DNA from: Dendronalium phyllosphericum CENA369
GTDB lineage: Bacteria > Cyanobacteriota > Cyanobacteriia > Cyanobacteriales > Nostocaceae
Direction of reading: 5' to 3'
NCBI RefSeq assembly: GCF_016056275.1
Contig: NZ_JAECZA010000002.1
Span: forward strand, 3,133 to 67,132
Length of the DNA: 64,000 nt
Positions 39,233-49,219 of the stretch are shown here, in pieces; positions within the stretch are counted from its first letter, which is position 1, and each line of letters starts with the position of its first letter. The position numbers and the translations under genes are program-made. The notes below the pieces were generated by a model that was not told where the DNA came from, searched no databases, and worked only from the letters and a program-made list of their open reading frames with translations.

Positions 39233-40426
39233 ATGTTGAGAATCAAATACCCTAGACGACGATTTTATAACGTCGTAGCACTTACTTTGTGCATAACACT
39301 TTTCTACTTTTGTTTTGCAGTTGCCCAACCCAAATCAAAACCCTATAAATTTATTCATTATGGCTGGGATGCACCATATCCTGCTTTTCTGAATAAAAAT
39401 ATTCAACAAATGGAAAAACGTCCATTTGATGGTGTTATTATTCGTCTGAAAGCTGGAAAGAAAGTCTTCTTACACGAGCCTTACAATCCCAAAGATTTTA
39501 CTCAAGATATAGAAAGTCTTAAAACCACTAAATTTTCTAAGTTCACCGATAATTTTTTGGCGATGTGGGCAACGACAGATGAAGGCTGGGATTGGTTTAG
39601 CGAAAGTGACTGGAAAGCATCAGAATCTAATCTCCGTTTATTTGCAAAAACGGCACGTAATGGAAAATTAGTAGGTATTGCTTTCGATCCAGAAACTTAT
39701 GAATCTTATGGTGTAAATCCGTGGCTATATCCAAAGCTTCCTCATGCTACGGAGAAATCTTTTGAAGAATATAAGCAACAAGTACGCAAGCGAGGCGCAC
39801 AGTTTATTCAAGCTATCCAACAAGAATTACCAGGTGTTAAGCTTCTTACCCTCTTTCAATTGAGCCAGTTTGTAGAATTAGATCGCGACGATTTACCTGA
39901 TTTTTCTAAAAATAATTACGGACTTTTCCCAGCATTTGTTAACGGCATGTTAGATGCCATTGAGCCAAATACGTTAATTATTGATGGGGACGAAGATGCT
40001 TACTACAATGAAAGTAAAAAGGATTTTTATTGGGGATATAATTTAATAAAAAAATTAGCATTGACATTGATAGATTCAAAAAATAAGACAAAATATGCCC
40101 GTCAGGTTAAAGTAGGGCAAGCTGTCTTCATAGATGAATTATTCGCTTTGCGCCAACCGCAAAAATCATTTATCAGTTATTACCTGACTCCGCAGCAAAG
40201 AGCAAAATGGCTCGAACACAATACATATTATGCACTCTCAACTACAGATGAGTATGTTTGGTGTTATAGCGAGCAAACAAATTGGTGGAAGAACAAAATA
40301 GCCTCTGGAGTTGAAGAAGCAATTCGTTCAGCTCAAAAAAAGATAAAGAATAAAAAGCCTCTGGGATTCAGCATTGAAAATATGATAACAAAAGCAAAAA
40401 AAATGAGAGATGAGAAAAATACATAA
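39233..40426 (+). CDS. Secreted or membrane-anchored protein of unknown function, possibly TIM-barrel glycosidase-like
   Basis: 397 residues, ATG with AAGGAAG upstream. The N-terminus has three basic residues (PRRRF) and a hydrophobic stretch VVALTLCITLFYFCFAVAQP, a signal peptide or anchor. The rest is soluble, Trp/Tyr-rich and acidic. Features suggest a barrel: KFIHYGWDAPYP, FDGVIIRLK, GIAFDPETYES, LIIDGDEDAYY, DEYVWCYSEQTNWW. The Asp/Glu residues after beta-strands (FDPE, DGDED) look like glycoside hydrolase acids, but I cannot place it in a named GH family. Its place inside the polysaccharide locus suggests processing or attachment of the polymer outside the membrane (inference). Confidence 0.6.
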   Translation: MLRIKYPRRRFYNVVALTLCITLFYFCFAVAQPKSKPYKFIHYGWDAPYPAFLNKNIQQMEKRPFDGVIIRLKAGKKVFLHEPYNPKDFTQDIESLKTTKFSKFTDNFLAMWATTDEGWDWFSESDWKASESNLRLFAKTARNGKLVGIAFDPETYESYGVNPWLYPKLPHATEKSFEEYKQQVRKRGAQFIQAIQQELPGVKLLTLFQLSQFVELDRDDLPDFSKNNYGLFPAFVNGMLDAIEPNTLIIDGDEDAYYNESKKDFYWGYNLIKKLALTLIDSKNKTKYARQVKVGQAVFIDELFALRQPQKSFISYYLTPQQRAKWLEHNTYYALSTTDEYVWCYSEQTNWWKNKIASGVEEAIRSAQKKIKNKKPLGFSIENMITKAKKMRDEKNT

Positions 40427-40658
40427 GTCATAAACCAAACTAAAACACATATTTTTTGCATATAACTTGTAAACGTCTATATGATATATGCAAATGAAAC
40501 GTGAAAGAGTTTAGTAAAGCCAAAAAAGAACTTTTTCTAAACTCAAAAAAAATAATTGTTACAAGTTTTAAATCCAAAATCATCATCGAGTTTTCTGAGT
40601 AAGTTTGTTTTCAAAATAAAACTTGTCTTGACAAAAAATTAAATCTTACAAGCAAAAT
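40427..40658. other. Intergenic gap with two hairpins inside the polysaccharide locus
   Basis: TTGCATATA (40456-40464) pairs with TATATGCAA (40485-40493), and GAGTTTAG (40507-40514) pairs with CTAAACTC (40537-40544), which is followed by A-rich sequence. These may mark an operon break before the polymerase gene. Confidence 0.4.
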
Positions 40659-41906
40659 ATGATTTTCAATAGCAAAATTAACAATAAAACTGATTCATAT
40701 CAATCAATTTCTCTTTTAGAAAGATTCAATCAATGTTTGAAATTAGCTCCATTTGCAATTTTGTCTTTAGTTGTTTATATGAGTCTCCGTAGTACACAGA
40801 TATTCCCAGATGAAGGCTTAATATTTGTCAATAAATTGTGGCATGAAGCATTTCTAGGCTGGTACGATTTCTTACTTATATGTTCTATTGGTATTTGTTT
40901 TTTTTCAGGCTTAATAAAACTTGAGAAAAATGATTTTTTATTTATATTAATTTTAACATTTATCATTTCACTAAGTTTTCTCAATGCTCTCGACTTAGGC
41001 GAACAATATATTATAGATGCTCTAGTTTATCTCTTCAGATTTATCATCGTTTTTTATTTAGCGAAGGGACTTGTTTATCGACTCGGCATTCAAACAAGTG
41101 AGAGCGTATTAATCTTTTTATTCATTATTTTAGTATTGAGTAGCATATTTGTTGCCCGACAACAGTTAGGAGAATTGAATAGAATTTATGCTGCGGGAAT
41201 GACTGTAGCGAGTTCCAGTCAAGTAGCAAGTATAGTTTGCTTAATTGCATTGATGAGAAAATACAAACTCATAATATTCATTTCTCTAACTTATTTATTT
41301 TTAACATTTAGTAGAACATCAATTTTGGTGAGTCTGATTTTATTTTTAATATATTCCAGACAACTATCAACAGCCAATAAAATTAAGTATTACATTGCAA
41401 TTGGAATTTTAGTATCTATTTTTGTTGTTATCTTGCTTACTTATGGTGGAGATTTATATGCATCTTTGATTGCTAACCGTACTAATTTGGATGAAATTTC
41501 TACTCTAAATTCAAGAGAATTAATATGGAATAATGCTCTGAAATTATTGCAATCTGAACGCATTCCTATCTTTGGAGTAGGATTTAATGCCACACCTTCT
41601 TTAATTAAATCTGCAAACATTTTATTTGTCGATAGTTATGGACAGCTTCAATTACCGGAACATTTTCACAACATTTGGATAGAGTATGGTTTTGGACTTG
41701 GTATTCTATCTCTATTTATCTTTTATTATCTATTGAAAAGAGTATGGCAAACCTTTCAAAGTAATTGTTATCCATCATTCTTTATTTTTGCATTTTTTCT
41801 GATCTGCCAAAGTGCTGACTTTACTTTTTATCAGCCAAAGTCAGTTATTATTTGGTCGTTAATGTTAGGACTTGCTGAGGGACAATGGAGATTCAAGTAT
41901 GAGTAG
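40659..41906 (+). CDS. O-antigen ligase/polymerase-like membrane protein (Wzy role likely)
   Basis: The 415 residues are very hydrophobic, with ten or more membrane helices. A larger loop near residues 265-340 contains NSRELIWNNALKLLQSERIPIFGVGFNATP and LPEHFHNIWIEYGFGLGILSLFIFYYLL, typical of the Wzy_C/O-antigen ligase family (E-L-x-x-x-A and H-N-x-x). Wzy polymerises undecaprenyl-linked repeats on the periplasmic side. The gene is AT-rich, as usual for wzy. Its stop overlaps the next glycosyltransferase start by 8 bp. Confidence 0.85.
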   Translation: MIFNSKINNKTDSYQSISLLERFNQCLKLAPFAILSLVVYMSLRSTQIFPDEGLIFVNKLWHEAFLGWYDFLLICSIGICFFSGLIKLEKNDFLFILILTFIISLSFLNALDLGEQYIIDALVYLFRFIIVFYLAKGLVYRLGIQTSESVLIFLFIILVLSSIFVARQQLGELNRIYAAGMTVASSSQVASIVCLIALMRKYKLIIFISLTYLFLTFSRTSILVSLILFLIYSRQLSTANKIKYYIAIGILVSIFVVILLTYGGDLYASLIANRTNLDEISTLNSRELIWNNALKLLQSERIPIFGVGFNATPSLIKSANILFVDSYGQLQLPEHFHNIWIEYGFGLGILSLFIFYYLLKRVWQTFQSNCYPSFFIFAFFLICQSADFTFYQPKSVIIWSLMLGLAEGQWRFKYE

Positions 41907-43041
41907 ATTTTCAATTGTTTATATTAGTACCGGACTGTCAACTGGTGGTGCTCAAATAATCCTTTATCGGATACTTTCTAAAATTAATCGGGAGAATTTT
42001 AATCCAGTTGTAATTTCTCTAATGGATGGTGAGAGATTGGGCGATCGCATTGAAGCCTTGGGGATTCCTGTTTATACCATTGGTATGAAACAAGGAATGC
42101 TACCAACGCCAGCTAATATTTTGCGAATAATTCACATAGTTCGTCAACTTAAACCAAATCTCATCCAAGGCTGGATGTATCATGGCAATCTCGCAGCTCT
42201 ATTAGTGAGTTATTTCATTTATCCTAAAATACCTATTTTATGGAGTATTCATTGTTCGATTTACTCATTAGCCCTGACCAAAAAAATGACAGCAGCTATT
42301 ATTAAATTATGTGCTGCCATGTCTCAAGTTCCCAACAAAATTATTTATGTTTCTCAAATTGGGAAATTGCAGCATGAAAAATTAGGCTATGATAACCAAA
42401 ACGGCTGTGTAATTCCGAATGGAACTGATACTTCAGTATTCATTCCCTCAATTGAAGCGAGATTGAGCGTTCGTAAAGAGCTAGGTTTATCTAAAAACGC
42501 TTTTTTGATTGGATTGATTTGTCGTTATCATCCAATGAAAGATCATGCTAATTTTCTCCAAGCTGCTGCAATTTTACTGAAAAAATATCCAGAAACCAAC
42601 TTTTTGTTAATTGGAACGGATGTGACTCTAGAGAATCAGGTTTTGTATCGATTAATTCAAGAGTTAGGAATTATTAATCGAGTCCACTTACTTGGAGAAC
42701 GCACAGATATAGCTCGTTTGACCGCAGCTTTAGATATTGCTGCTTCTTCCTCAGCCTATGGTGAAGGATGGCCTCTAATTTTAGGAGAGGCAATGTCTTG
42801 TGGTGTACCCTGTGTCGTTACTGATGTGGGAGATTCTGGCTGGATTGTGGGAGATAGCGGACGGGTTGTACCTCCAAGAAATTCTGAGGCACTGGCAAAT
42901 GCATGGCAAGAATTACTGGCATTGGACAGCGAACAACGGCAAAAGCTGGGATTGTTGGCGCGGCAGCGGGCGATAGAAAACTTTTCTTTGGACGCTGTTG
43001 TAAATCAATACGAGGCAATTTATTCAGAGATGCTGAAGTGA
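41899..43041 (+). CDS. GT4 glycosyltransferase
   Basis: ATG 41899 (380 residues) begins MSRFSIVYISTGLSTGGAQIILYRIL and overlaps the wzy stop, indicating coupled translation. The GT-B donor half has GLICRYHPMKDHANFLQAAAIL, LIGTDVTLENQVL and ASSSAYGEGWPLILGEAMSCGVPCVVTDVGDSGWIVGDSGRVVPPRN. It is a paralogue of the transferase at 38044. GGAQ is the phosphate-loop-facing segment of the acceptor half. The sugar specificity is unknown. Confidence 0.9.
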   Translation: MSRFSIVYISTGLSTGGAQIILYRILSKINRENFNPVVISLMDGERLGDRIEALGIPVYTIGMKQGMLPTPANILRIIHIVRQLKPNLIQGWMYHGNLAALLVSYFIYPKIPILWSIHCSIYSLALTKKMTAAIIKLCAAMSQVPNKIIYVSQIGKLQHEKLGYDNQNGCVIPNGTDTSVFIPSIEARLSVRKELGLSKNAFLIGLICRYHPMKDHANFLQAAAILLKKYPETNFLLIGTDVTLENQVLYRLIQELGIINRVHLLGERTDIARLTAALDIAASSSAYGEGWPLILGEAMSCGVPCVVTDVGDSGWIVGDSGRVVPPRNSEALANAWQELLALDSEQRQKLGLLARQRAIENFSLDAVVNQYEAIYSEMLK

Positions 43042-43093
43042 AAAGTTTTAGGCATTTCCTTAATTTCTCATGTGTGGATATCAGCAGTAATTT

Positions 43094-44989
43094 ATGTGTG
43101 GCATTACTGGTTTTTTTGATTCTTCCCGACAAACTTCTGATGACATCATGCAAGCAATAGTCAGACAGATGTCAGATTCGCTAATTCATCGCGGCCCAGA
43201 TGATGGAGGAATTTGGGTAGATGAATCGGCAGGGATTGCTTTAGGACATCGACGACTAGCGATTGTAGACCTTTCACCAGAAGGGCATCAGCCGATGCTA
43301 TCGGCTAACGATCGCTATGTAATTGTATTTAACGGCGAGATTTATAATTTTCTAGAACTACGACATCAACTCACATCATTAGGACATCGTTTTCGAGGTC
43401 ATTCTGATACAGAGGTAATGCTGGCTAGCTTTAGTCAGTGGGGAGTTGATGGGGCAATCAAACGCTACAATGGGATGTTTGCTTTTGCTTTGTGGGATCG
43501 TCAAGAGCAGCTTTTGCATTTAGGACGCGATCGCTTAGGTGAAAAGCCTCTCTATTATGGTTGGATGGGTCAAACCTTGTTATTTAGCTCGGAGTTAAAA
43601 GCCCTAAAAGCTCATCCGGCTTTTAAAGCTAAAATCAATCGTGATGCTTTAAAATTGTTCCTACAGTATGGTTACGTTCCCACACCATATTCAATCTATC
43701 AAGGTATCTATAAGTTACCGCCAGCAACAGTCTTGACCTGGAATGGTAGCCAATTTCATCCCAATCCTGTAACCTATTGGTCTATAAAGGAAGTTGCAGA
43801 GTTAGGAATTGCAGAACCATTTAGCGGTTCAGACTCGGAAGCAGTAGCTCGACTAGAAGCCCTGCTATTGGAAGCAGTAGGTCTAAGAATGGTTGCAGAT
43901 GTACCATTGGGTGCTTTTATATCTGGGGGAGTTGATTCTTCAACTGTAGTAGCCCTGATGCAAGCTCAAAGTAGCCAACCAGTGAAAACATTTTCTATTG
44001 GCTTTCATGAAGATGCTTATAACGAAGCACAGTATGCCAAAGCAGTAGCCAAGCACTTAAATACAGACCATACAGAAATGTATGTCACTCCAGAACAAGC
44101 ACTGCAAGTCATCCCTAAGCTACCGATTTTGTACGACGAACCCTTTTCCGACTCATCTCAAGTCCCTACTTTTCTCGTATCTCAGCTTGCTAGACAATAT
44201 GTAACAGTCAGTCTTTCTGGCGATGGTGGGGATGAACTATTTGCAGGCTATAAGCGTTATTTCAAAGCTCGCAACATCTGGCAGACAATCGGCTGGATAC
44301 CTCCAACGTTACGCAAGACTGCTGCACGTGCTTTAACAAGCCCATCATTAGCTAAACTCAAACATTCGCCTTTTGGGAATAAATTACAGACACTCGCTGA
44401 GATTTTGATCCTCCCCAATGCCGACGCTATCTATACAAGGCTGATCTCTCACTGTCAAGAACCAGTAGTAATAGGTGCTTTAGAACCTCCAACAAGCTTT
44501 AGCAATCGCTACCATTGCCCATTAAGCGACTTTACTCAACGTATGATGTACCTCGATACAGTGAACTATTTACCTGATGATATCCTGGTGAAAGTCGATC
44601 GAGCCAGTATGGGTATGAGTTTAGAAGCACGCGTACCACTATTGGATAGTCGAGTAGTGGAATTCGCTTGGCGCATACCACTTTCGATGAAAATTCGTAA
44701 CAACCAAGGCAAGTGGCTATTACGTCAAGTTTTATATAAATATGTGCCTAAACACTTGATTGAGCGTCCCAAAAAAGGGTTTAGCGTCCCGATTCATACT
44801 TGGCTACGCGGCCCTTTACGAGATTGGGCAGAAGCATTGCTGGACGAACATCGGCTAACACAAGAAGGGTTTTTGAATCCACAATCAATTCGACAAAAGT
44901 GGATAGAGCATATTACAGGTGAAAAAGACTGGCAATACATTCTTTGGAATGTATTGATGTTTCAAGCATGGTTAGAAGAAAATTATTAA
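43094..44989 (+). CDS. asnB: AsnB-type glutamine-dependent amidotransferase in the polysaccharide locus
   Basis: 631 residues. After the initiator Met, Cys2 (MCGITGF) is the glutaminase nucleophile. The class II amidotransferase domain (1-~210) has HRGPDDGG, HRRLAIVDLS, FNGEIYN and GHSDTEV. The synthetase domain (~235-620) has the ATP pyrophosphatase loop SGGVDSSTVVALM and SLSGDGGDELFAGYKRY. True asparagine synthetases make Asn from Asp. Copies inside polysaccharide loci next to uronate-forming genes are thought to amidate uronic acid carboxyls. Position next to the dehydrogenase/epimerase pair favours this second role (inference). Confidence 0.88.
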   Translation: MCGITGFFDSSRQTSDDIMQAIVRQMSDSLIHRGPDDGGIWVDESAGIALGHRRLAIVDLSPEGHQPMLSANDRYVIVFNGEIYNFLELRHQLTSLGHRFRGHSDTEVMLASFSQWGVDGAIKRYNGMFAFALWDRQEQLLHLGRDRLGEKPLYYGWMGQTLLFSSELKALKAHPAFKAKINRDALKLFLQYGYVPTPYSIYQGIYKLPPATVLTWNGSQFHPNPVTYWSIKEVAELGIAEPFSGSDSEAVARLEALLLEAVGLRMVADVPLGAFISGGVDSSTVVALMQAQSSQPVKTFSIGFHEDAYNEAQYAKAVAKHLNTDHTEMYVTPEQALQVIPKLPILYDEPFSDSSQVPTFLVSQLARQYVTVSLSGDGGDELFAGYKRYFKARNIWQTIGWIPPTLRKTAARALTSPSLAKLKHSPFGNKLQTLAEILILPNADAIYTRLISHCQEPVVIGALEPPTSFSNRYHCPLSDFTQRMMYLDTVNYLPDDILVKVDRASMGMSLEARVPLLDSRVVEFAWRIPLSMKIRNNQGKWLLRQVLYKYVPKHLIERPKKGFSVPIHTWLRGPLRDWAEALLDEHRLTQEGFLNPQSIRQKWIEHITGEKDWQYILWNVLMFQAWLEENY

Positions 44990-45614
44990 GTGTTAACTGA
45001 TAACGTTCATCTGCCAACAATTTATTTGAAAAAAAAGGGAAGATTGCTTGATATTCCTCAATCTTTGAAGATTCGTTTTCAAACTCATATTTCAATACGG
45101 TTTAGTTAAGCTCCTCTTTTTTAGGAAGTTGGGGGGTTCTTTAAAAGATAAAAACGTTAACTGAACTGTATTGATTCATATTTTGTGTCTGAAAGATGTA
45201 ATTTTTTTTATCGTTTTTTATTTAATAACAGATAATGTGAAACTCAAAAATAATCTTTAAAACTAATGCCAAATTGGCATCTATCCACTGTTATTGACTG
45301 TTAAATTGTTTAATTATTCAGCAACAATAATACATTACACGCTAAATAAGTAATGCTGTTATTTTGATAATAAAATTAGTTTGACTGAGGTTAAAATAAC
45401 TTTTAACAGCTAGATTGTTATTGATAATTTCAGCATATTTAGATTAAATCTGGAGAAATTTAATCGATTAGCGTGATTAAATCAGACTGACATTCGGATA
45501 GATAGCTCTGGAATTAGCGACTGTACCCTGAATCCAATACTTTTGAAATTTCACATTTTTGAGCAAATCCATCGAATCAAACATCAATATTTACTCTGAT
45601 TACACTTTTAAGAT
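44990..45614. other. AT-rich gap between the two halves of the polysaccharide locus
   Basis: 625 bp with no supported gene; it contains a decayed MITE-like element at 45092-45174. The 430 bp after it are very AT-rich, and a promoter for the dehydrogenase-to-PGT operon is likely there. Confidence 0.5.
45092..45174. mobile_element. Decayed 83-bp MITE-like element
   Basis: The terminal segments at 45092-45109 (TCAATACGGTTTAGTTAA) and 45157-45174 (TTAACTGAACTGTATTGA) are inverted repeats matching at 16 of 18 positions. The interior has CTCCTCTTTTTTAGGAAG and a G6 run, like the CCCCCTTTTTAAGGGGG hairpins common in cyanobacterial MITEs. No transposase is present. Confidence 0.55.
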
Positions 45615-46895
45615 ATGAGCGATCGCATTGCAGTTATCGGTTTGGGTTACGTTGGCTTACCTGTAGCCTTAGCATTTGCCAAAAAATTCCCCTATACTAT
45701 TGGGTTTGATGTCAATGTCGAGAAAGTTGCAAATTTAAGAAAAGGCATTGATACTACAGGTGAAATCTCCCAAGAGGAGTTAATCAACACGACTCTGAAT
45801 ATCGTTTCAGAACCATTCGACTTAGTAGACAGTAACTTTTTTGTAGTTGCTGTCCCAACCCCTGTTGACCGCAACCATCGACCAGATTTATCCTACTTGA
45901 TTAAAGCATCCGAACTGGTTGGTAAAGTACTACAACCTGGAGCAACAGTAGTTTATGAATCTACAGTTTATCCAGGAGTGACAGAAGACATCTGCGGCCC
46001 GACTCTGGCAAAGGTATCGGGCTTACAGCAGGGTGTTGATTTCAAACTGGGCTACTCTCCAGAAAGAATTAATCCAGGTGACAAAGCTCATACTCTAGAA
46101 AAGATTGTGAAAGTTGTAGCTGGCGAAGATGCTGAAACCTTAGAAAAGGTGGCGAGAGTTTACGCAACCATTGTTGATGCTGGCGTATATCGTGCTTCTT
46201 CCATCAAGGTAGCTGAGGCGGCGAAAGCGATTGAAAATACTCAGCGAGACTTGAATATTGCCTTAATGAACGAGTTAGCCTTAATTTGCGATCGCCTGAA
46301 TATCCGCACTCACGATGTATTAGCAGCAGCAAGAACCAAATGGAACTTTTTGCCATTTACTCCAGGACTTGTCGGCGGCCACTGTATTGGTGTTGACCCC
46401 TATTATTTAACTACCAAAGCAGAAGAACTAGGATATCATCCGGAAGTTATGCTTGCTGGCCGTCGGATCAATGACAGTATGGGAATCCATATTGCTCGTC
46501 ATTTAGTCAAGCTTTTAATCAAAGCTAACCTATCTATTAAAGGAGCGCGCATCGGAATTCTCGGTCTAACTTTTAAGGAAAATGTGTTTGATGTGCGAAA
46601 CAGCCGCGTTCCCGATATCGTTGCAGAGTTACGCCAATTTGGGATTAATCCCCTCGTACACGACCCTCTAGCTGATAGCCACGAAGCCGAGCGAGAGTAT
46701 GGCATCCAGCTTACAGACTGGCAAGAATTATCCAATCTAGATGGAATTGTCTTGGCTGTCAGTCATCAAGCTTACCTAGACATGTCTAGCGACAAATTGC
46801 TTGCTTGTCTGCGTCCCGGAGGAGTTTTGTTAGATGTCAAATCTGTTTTTGATTCTCTGACTCTGCCAAGCAATATTCATTACTCAAGTCTATAG
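45615..46895 (+). CDS. UDP-N-acetylhexosamine 6-dehydrogenase (TviB/WbpO type)
   Basis: The 426-residue nucleotide-sugar dehydrogenase begins [18 protein letters not shown] (NAD loop). VAVPTPVD and [15 protein letters not shown], with the catalytic Cys257 in [13 protein letters not shown], complete the active site; Lys in [18 protein letters not shown] is also conserved. The [11 protein letters not shown] motif and N-terminal pattern match TviB/WbpO, which oxidise UDP-GlcNAc or UDP-GalNAc to the uronic acids; a UDP-glucose dehydrogenase role cannot be excluded. It is followed by the epimerase after 10 bp and probably starts an operon. Confidence 0.9.
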   Translation: MSDRIAVIGLGYVGLPVALAFAKKFPYTIGFDVNVEKVANLRKGIDTTGEISQEELINTTLNIVSEPFDLVDSNFFVVAVPTPVDRNHRPDLSYLIKASELVGKVLQPGATVVYESTVYPGVTEDICGPTLAKVSGLQQGVDFKLGYSPERINPGDKAHTLEKIVKVVAGEDAETLEKVARVYATIVDAGVYRASSIKVAEAAKAIENTQRDLNIALMNELALICDRLNIRTHDVLAAARTKWNFLPFTPGLVGGHCIGVDPYYLTTKAEELGYHPEVMLAGRRINDSMGIHIARHLVKLLIKANLSIKGARIGILGLTFKENVFDVRNSRVPDIVAELRQFGINPLVHDPLADSHEAEREYGIQLTDWQELSNLDGIVLAVSHQAYLDMSSDKLLACLRPGGVLLDVKSVFDSLTLPSNIHYSSL

Positions 46896-46905
46896 GAGAA
46901 AATGT

Positions 46906-47958
46906 ATGGTTAAAGTTTTAGTTACTGGTGCTGCTGGTTTCATTGGATTCCATCTCAGTCAACGGTTACTATCCAGAGGTGACGAGGTTGTAGGACTAGA
47001 TAATCTCAATGATTACTATGATGTCTCCCTCAAAAAAGAGCGCCTAGTCCAACTAGAGGGAAAATCAGGCTTTAGTTTTCACAAACTAGATTTAGTAGAC
47101 AATGCAAGTATCTCCCAGTTGTTTGCAGAACAACGCTTCGATATTGTCGTTAACTTAGCAGCTCAAGCAGGTGTCCGCTATTCACTTAAAAATCCCCATG
47201 CATATATAGATAGCAACTTGGTAGGCTTTACTAACATTCTTGAAGGTTGTCGTCACTCAGGTGTTAAACATTTAGTATTTGCTTCTTCTAGTTCAGTCTA
47301 CGGTGCTAATACCAAAACGCCCTTTTCTGTTCGCGACAATGTAGACCATCCAGTTAGTCTGTATGCTGCTACAAAGAAAGCCAACGAGTTGATGGCTCAT
47401 ACATATAGCCATTTGTATAATTTGCCTACAACTGGATTGCGCTTCTTTACTGTTTATGGCCCGTGGGGTCGTCCAGATATGGCGCTGTTTTTATTCACCA
47501 AAGCAATTTTGGCAAAACAGCCAATAGATGTGTTTAATTACGGTAAGATGCAGCGAGATTTTACATATATAGACGACATCGTAGAGGGTATTGTCCGCGT
47601 GACAGATACAATACCTCAAGCAAATACTGCTTGGTTGGGAGATGCACCCGACCCAGGAACTAGTAAGGCTCCTTACAAGATTTACAACATAGGTAATAAT
47701 CAACCCGTCGAATTAATGCACTTCATAGAAGTGTTAGAAAACTGTTTGGGAATGAAAGCAGAAAAAAATTTGCTGCCGCTGCAACTTGGTGATGTTCCCA
47801 TTACCTATGCAGATGTTGATGATTTGATTAGAGATGTAGGTTTTAAACCTAGCACGCCAATTGAAGTAGGAATTGAACGTTTTGTAGCTTGGTATTGTTC
47901 TTATTATCGAGTGCAAATACCATTGCGATCGCTATCTTTGGGCGCTCAGATTAGTTAA
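46906..47958 (+). CDS. UDP-uronate 4-epimerase (CapI/GAE type)
   Basis: 350 residues; extended short-chain dehydrogenase: [17 protein letters not shown] (NAD loop), the diagnostic [18 protein letters not shown] segment of UDP-glucuronate 4-epimerases, ASSSSVYG (Ser), YAATKKANE (Tyr and Lys), and [14 protein letters not shown]. It interconverts UDP-GlcA and UDP-GalA, or the N-acetyl equivalents made by the preceding dehydrogenase. AGGAGAA precedes ATG 46906. The gene pair makes two epimeric uronic acid donors available for the polymer. Confidence 0.9.
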   Translation: MVKVLVTGAAGFIGFHLSQRLLSRGDEVVGLDNLNDYYDVSLKKERLVQLEGKSGFSFHKLDLVDNASISQLFAEQRFDIVVNLAAQAGVRYSLKNPHAYIDSNLVGFTNILEGCRHSGVKHLVFASSSSVYGANTKTPFSVRDNVDHPVSLYAATKKANELMAHTYSHLYNLPTTGLRFFTVYGPWGRPDMALFLFTKAILAKQPIDVFNYGKMQRDFTYIDDIVEGIVRVTDTIPQANTAWLGDAPDPGTSKAPYKIYNIGNNQPVELMHFIEVLENCLGMKAEKNLLPLQLGDVPITYADVDDLIRDVGFKPSTPIEVGIERFVAWYCSYYRVQIPLRSLSLGAQIS

Positions 47959-47979
47959 GAAAAGCTTCTTAAAAATGAC

Positions 47980-49182
47980 ATGAATACTGTACCAAAAACT
48001 ATTTGGCATGTTGGTGGAGAAGATATACGTTTCCGCATTCCTTTGTTGTTAGCACTTAGAGATAGAGGCTTTAATGTTGGAGCTGTTGGCTCGGAAAATG
48101 GCGATGCTTTTGCAAAGTATCAAATTCCCTATTTTCAATACACACTAGAACGGGAAATAAATCCACTAGCAGACATACAAGCTCGCACTCAAATTTTCAA
48201 CTTATTTAGTAAATATAAACCAGATGTTGTGCATGGTTTTGATACTAAGCCAGCGATGATAACACCTATTATCGGTATGAAGGCTAAAATACCAGGAAGA
48301 GTGCGTACAATTAATGGGATGGGCTACATTTTCTCTTCTAATTCTCCATTAGCACTGACACTGAGACCTATATATCGACATTTGCAAAAACAAGCTTCTG
48401 CGGCAGCAGGAATCACAGTATTTCAAAATATTGACGATCGCGCATATTTCCGCAAGCATCAAATGGTCAAAGATGGCTGTGATGATTTAGTTTTAGGTTC
48501 GGGTATTGATATCGAACAGTTAATAAAAAACCGTCCCAACCCCGAACAACTAGCAGTAGTTCGCCAAGAATTAGGTTTAGAAGGACAGTTAGTTGTCACC
48601 ATGATTGCGCGTCTTGTTGTTGCTAAAGGCGTAAGAGAATATCTGGATGCAGCGAGAATAGTTTGCCAGAAAATGCCAAATGTCAAGTTTATTTTAATTG
48701 GCCCTTTTTCTTCAGAAGGACGGCAAGCGATACCAATCAAAGAAGTTCAACAACAAGCTGAATTTGTTTCTTATCTTGGTGTTCGTAATGACATCACGAC
48801 ATTATTATCTTTGAGCGATATCTTTGTTTTACCTAGTTATCGTGAGGGAATGTCACGGGTTTTATTAGAGGCTGGTGCAATGCAACTGCCTTTGATTACA
48901 ACGAATACACCTGGTTGTAAGGATATAGTGCGAGATGGTTGGAATGGGTTATTGGTTCCTCCTCGCAATGCCAAAGCTTTAGCTACAGCAATTCTGCAAC
49001 TTCTCAAATCTCCAGACCAGAGGATTTTAATGGGTACTCGCAGTGAAATGCATGTACGGGAAAACTTCAGTTTGCAAAAGGTAGCTGATTCTTATACAAA
49101 CATCTACTACCGTGTTTTAGGATTATCGCATTCAGAACAGCTTCAATTAAATAAATCTAGAAGTGAAGTCAATTATCTATAG
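47980..49182 (+). CDS. GT4 glycosyltransferase (PglA-like)
   Basis: 400 residues, GT-B. The N-half has FRIPLLLALRDRGFNVGAVGSENGD, VVHGFDTKPAMITPII and RTINGMGYIFSS. The donor half has MIARLVVAKGVREYLDAARI, LIGPFSSEGRQAIP and SYREGMSRVLLEAGAMQLPLITT. The HGFDTKPA and INGMGY motifs occur in the PglA/WbpT-like group that transfers an N-acetylhexosamine to a lipid-linked first sugar. Placement before the aminotransferase and initiating transferase supports it being the second-step enzyme. Confidence 0.88.
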   Translation: MNTVPKTIWHVGGEDIRFRIPLLLALRDRGFNVGAVGSENGDAFAKYQIPYFQYTLEREINPLADIQARTQIFNLFSKYKPDVVHGFDTKPAMITPIIGMKAKIPGRVRTINGMGYIFSSNSPLALTLRPIYRHLQKQASAAAGITVFQNIDDRAYFRKHQMVKDGCDDLVLGSGIDIEQLIKNRPNPEQLAVVRQELGLEGQLVVTMIARLVVAKGVREYLDAARIVCQKMPNVKFILIGPFSSEGRQAIPIKEVQQQAEFVSYLGVRNDITTLLSLSDIFVLPSYREGMSRVLLEAGAMQLPLITTNTPGCKDIVRDGWNGLLVPPRNAKALATAILQLLKSPDQRILMGTRSEMHVRENFSLQKVADSYTNIYYRVLGLSHSEQLQLNKSRSEVNYL

Positions 49183-49219
49183 GGTTATGAAACGTTGGGG
49201 AACGTGAAAATATAATTAT

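Noticed and set aside
43094-44989. Exosortase-associated amidotransferase system
   Set aside because: No exosortase or PEP-CTERM gene is in the window; the uronate genes next to it explain the context better.
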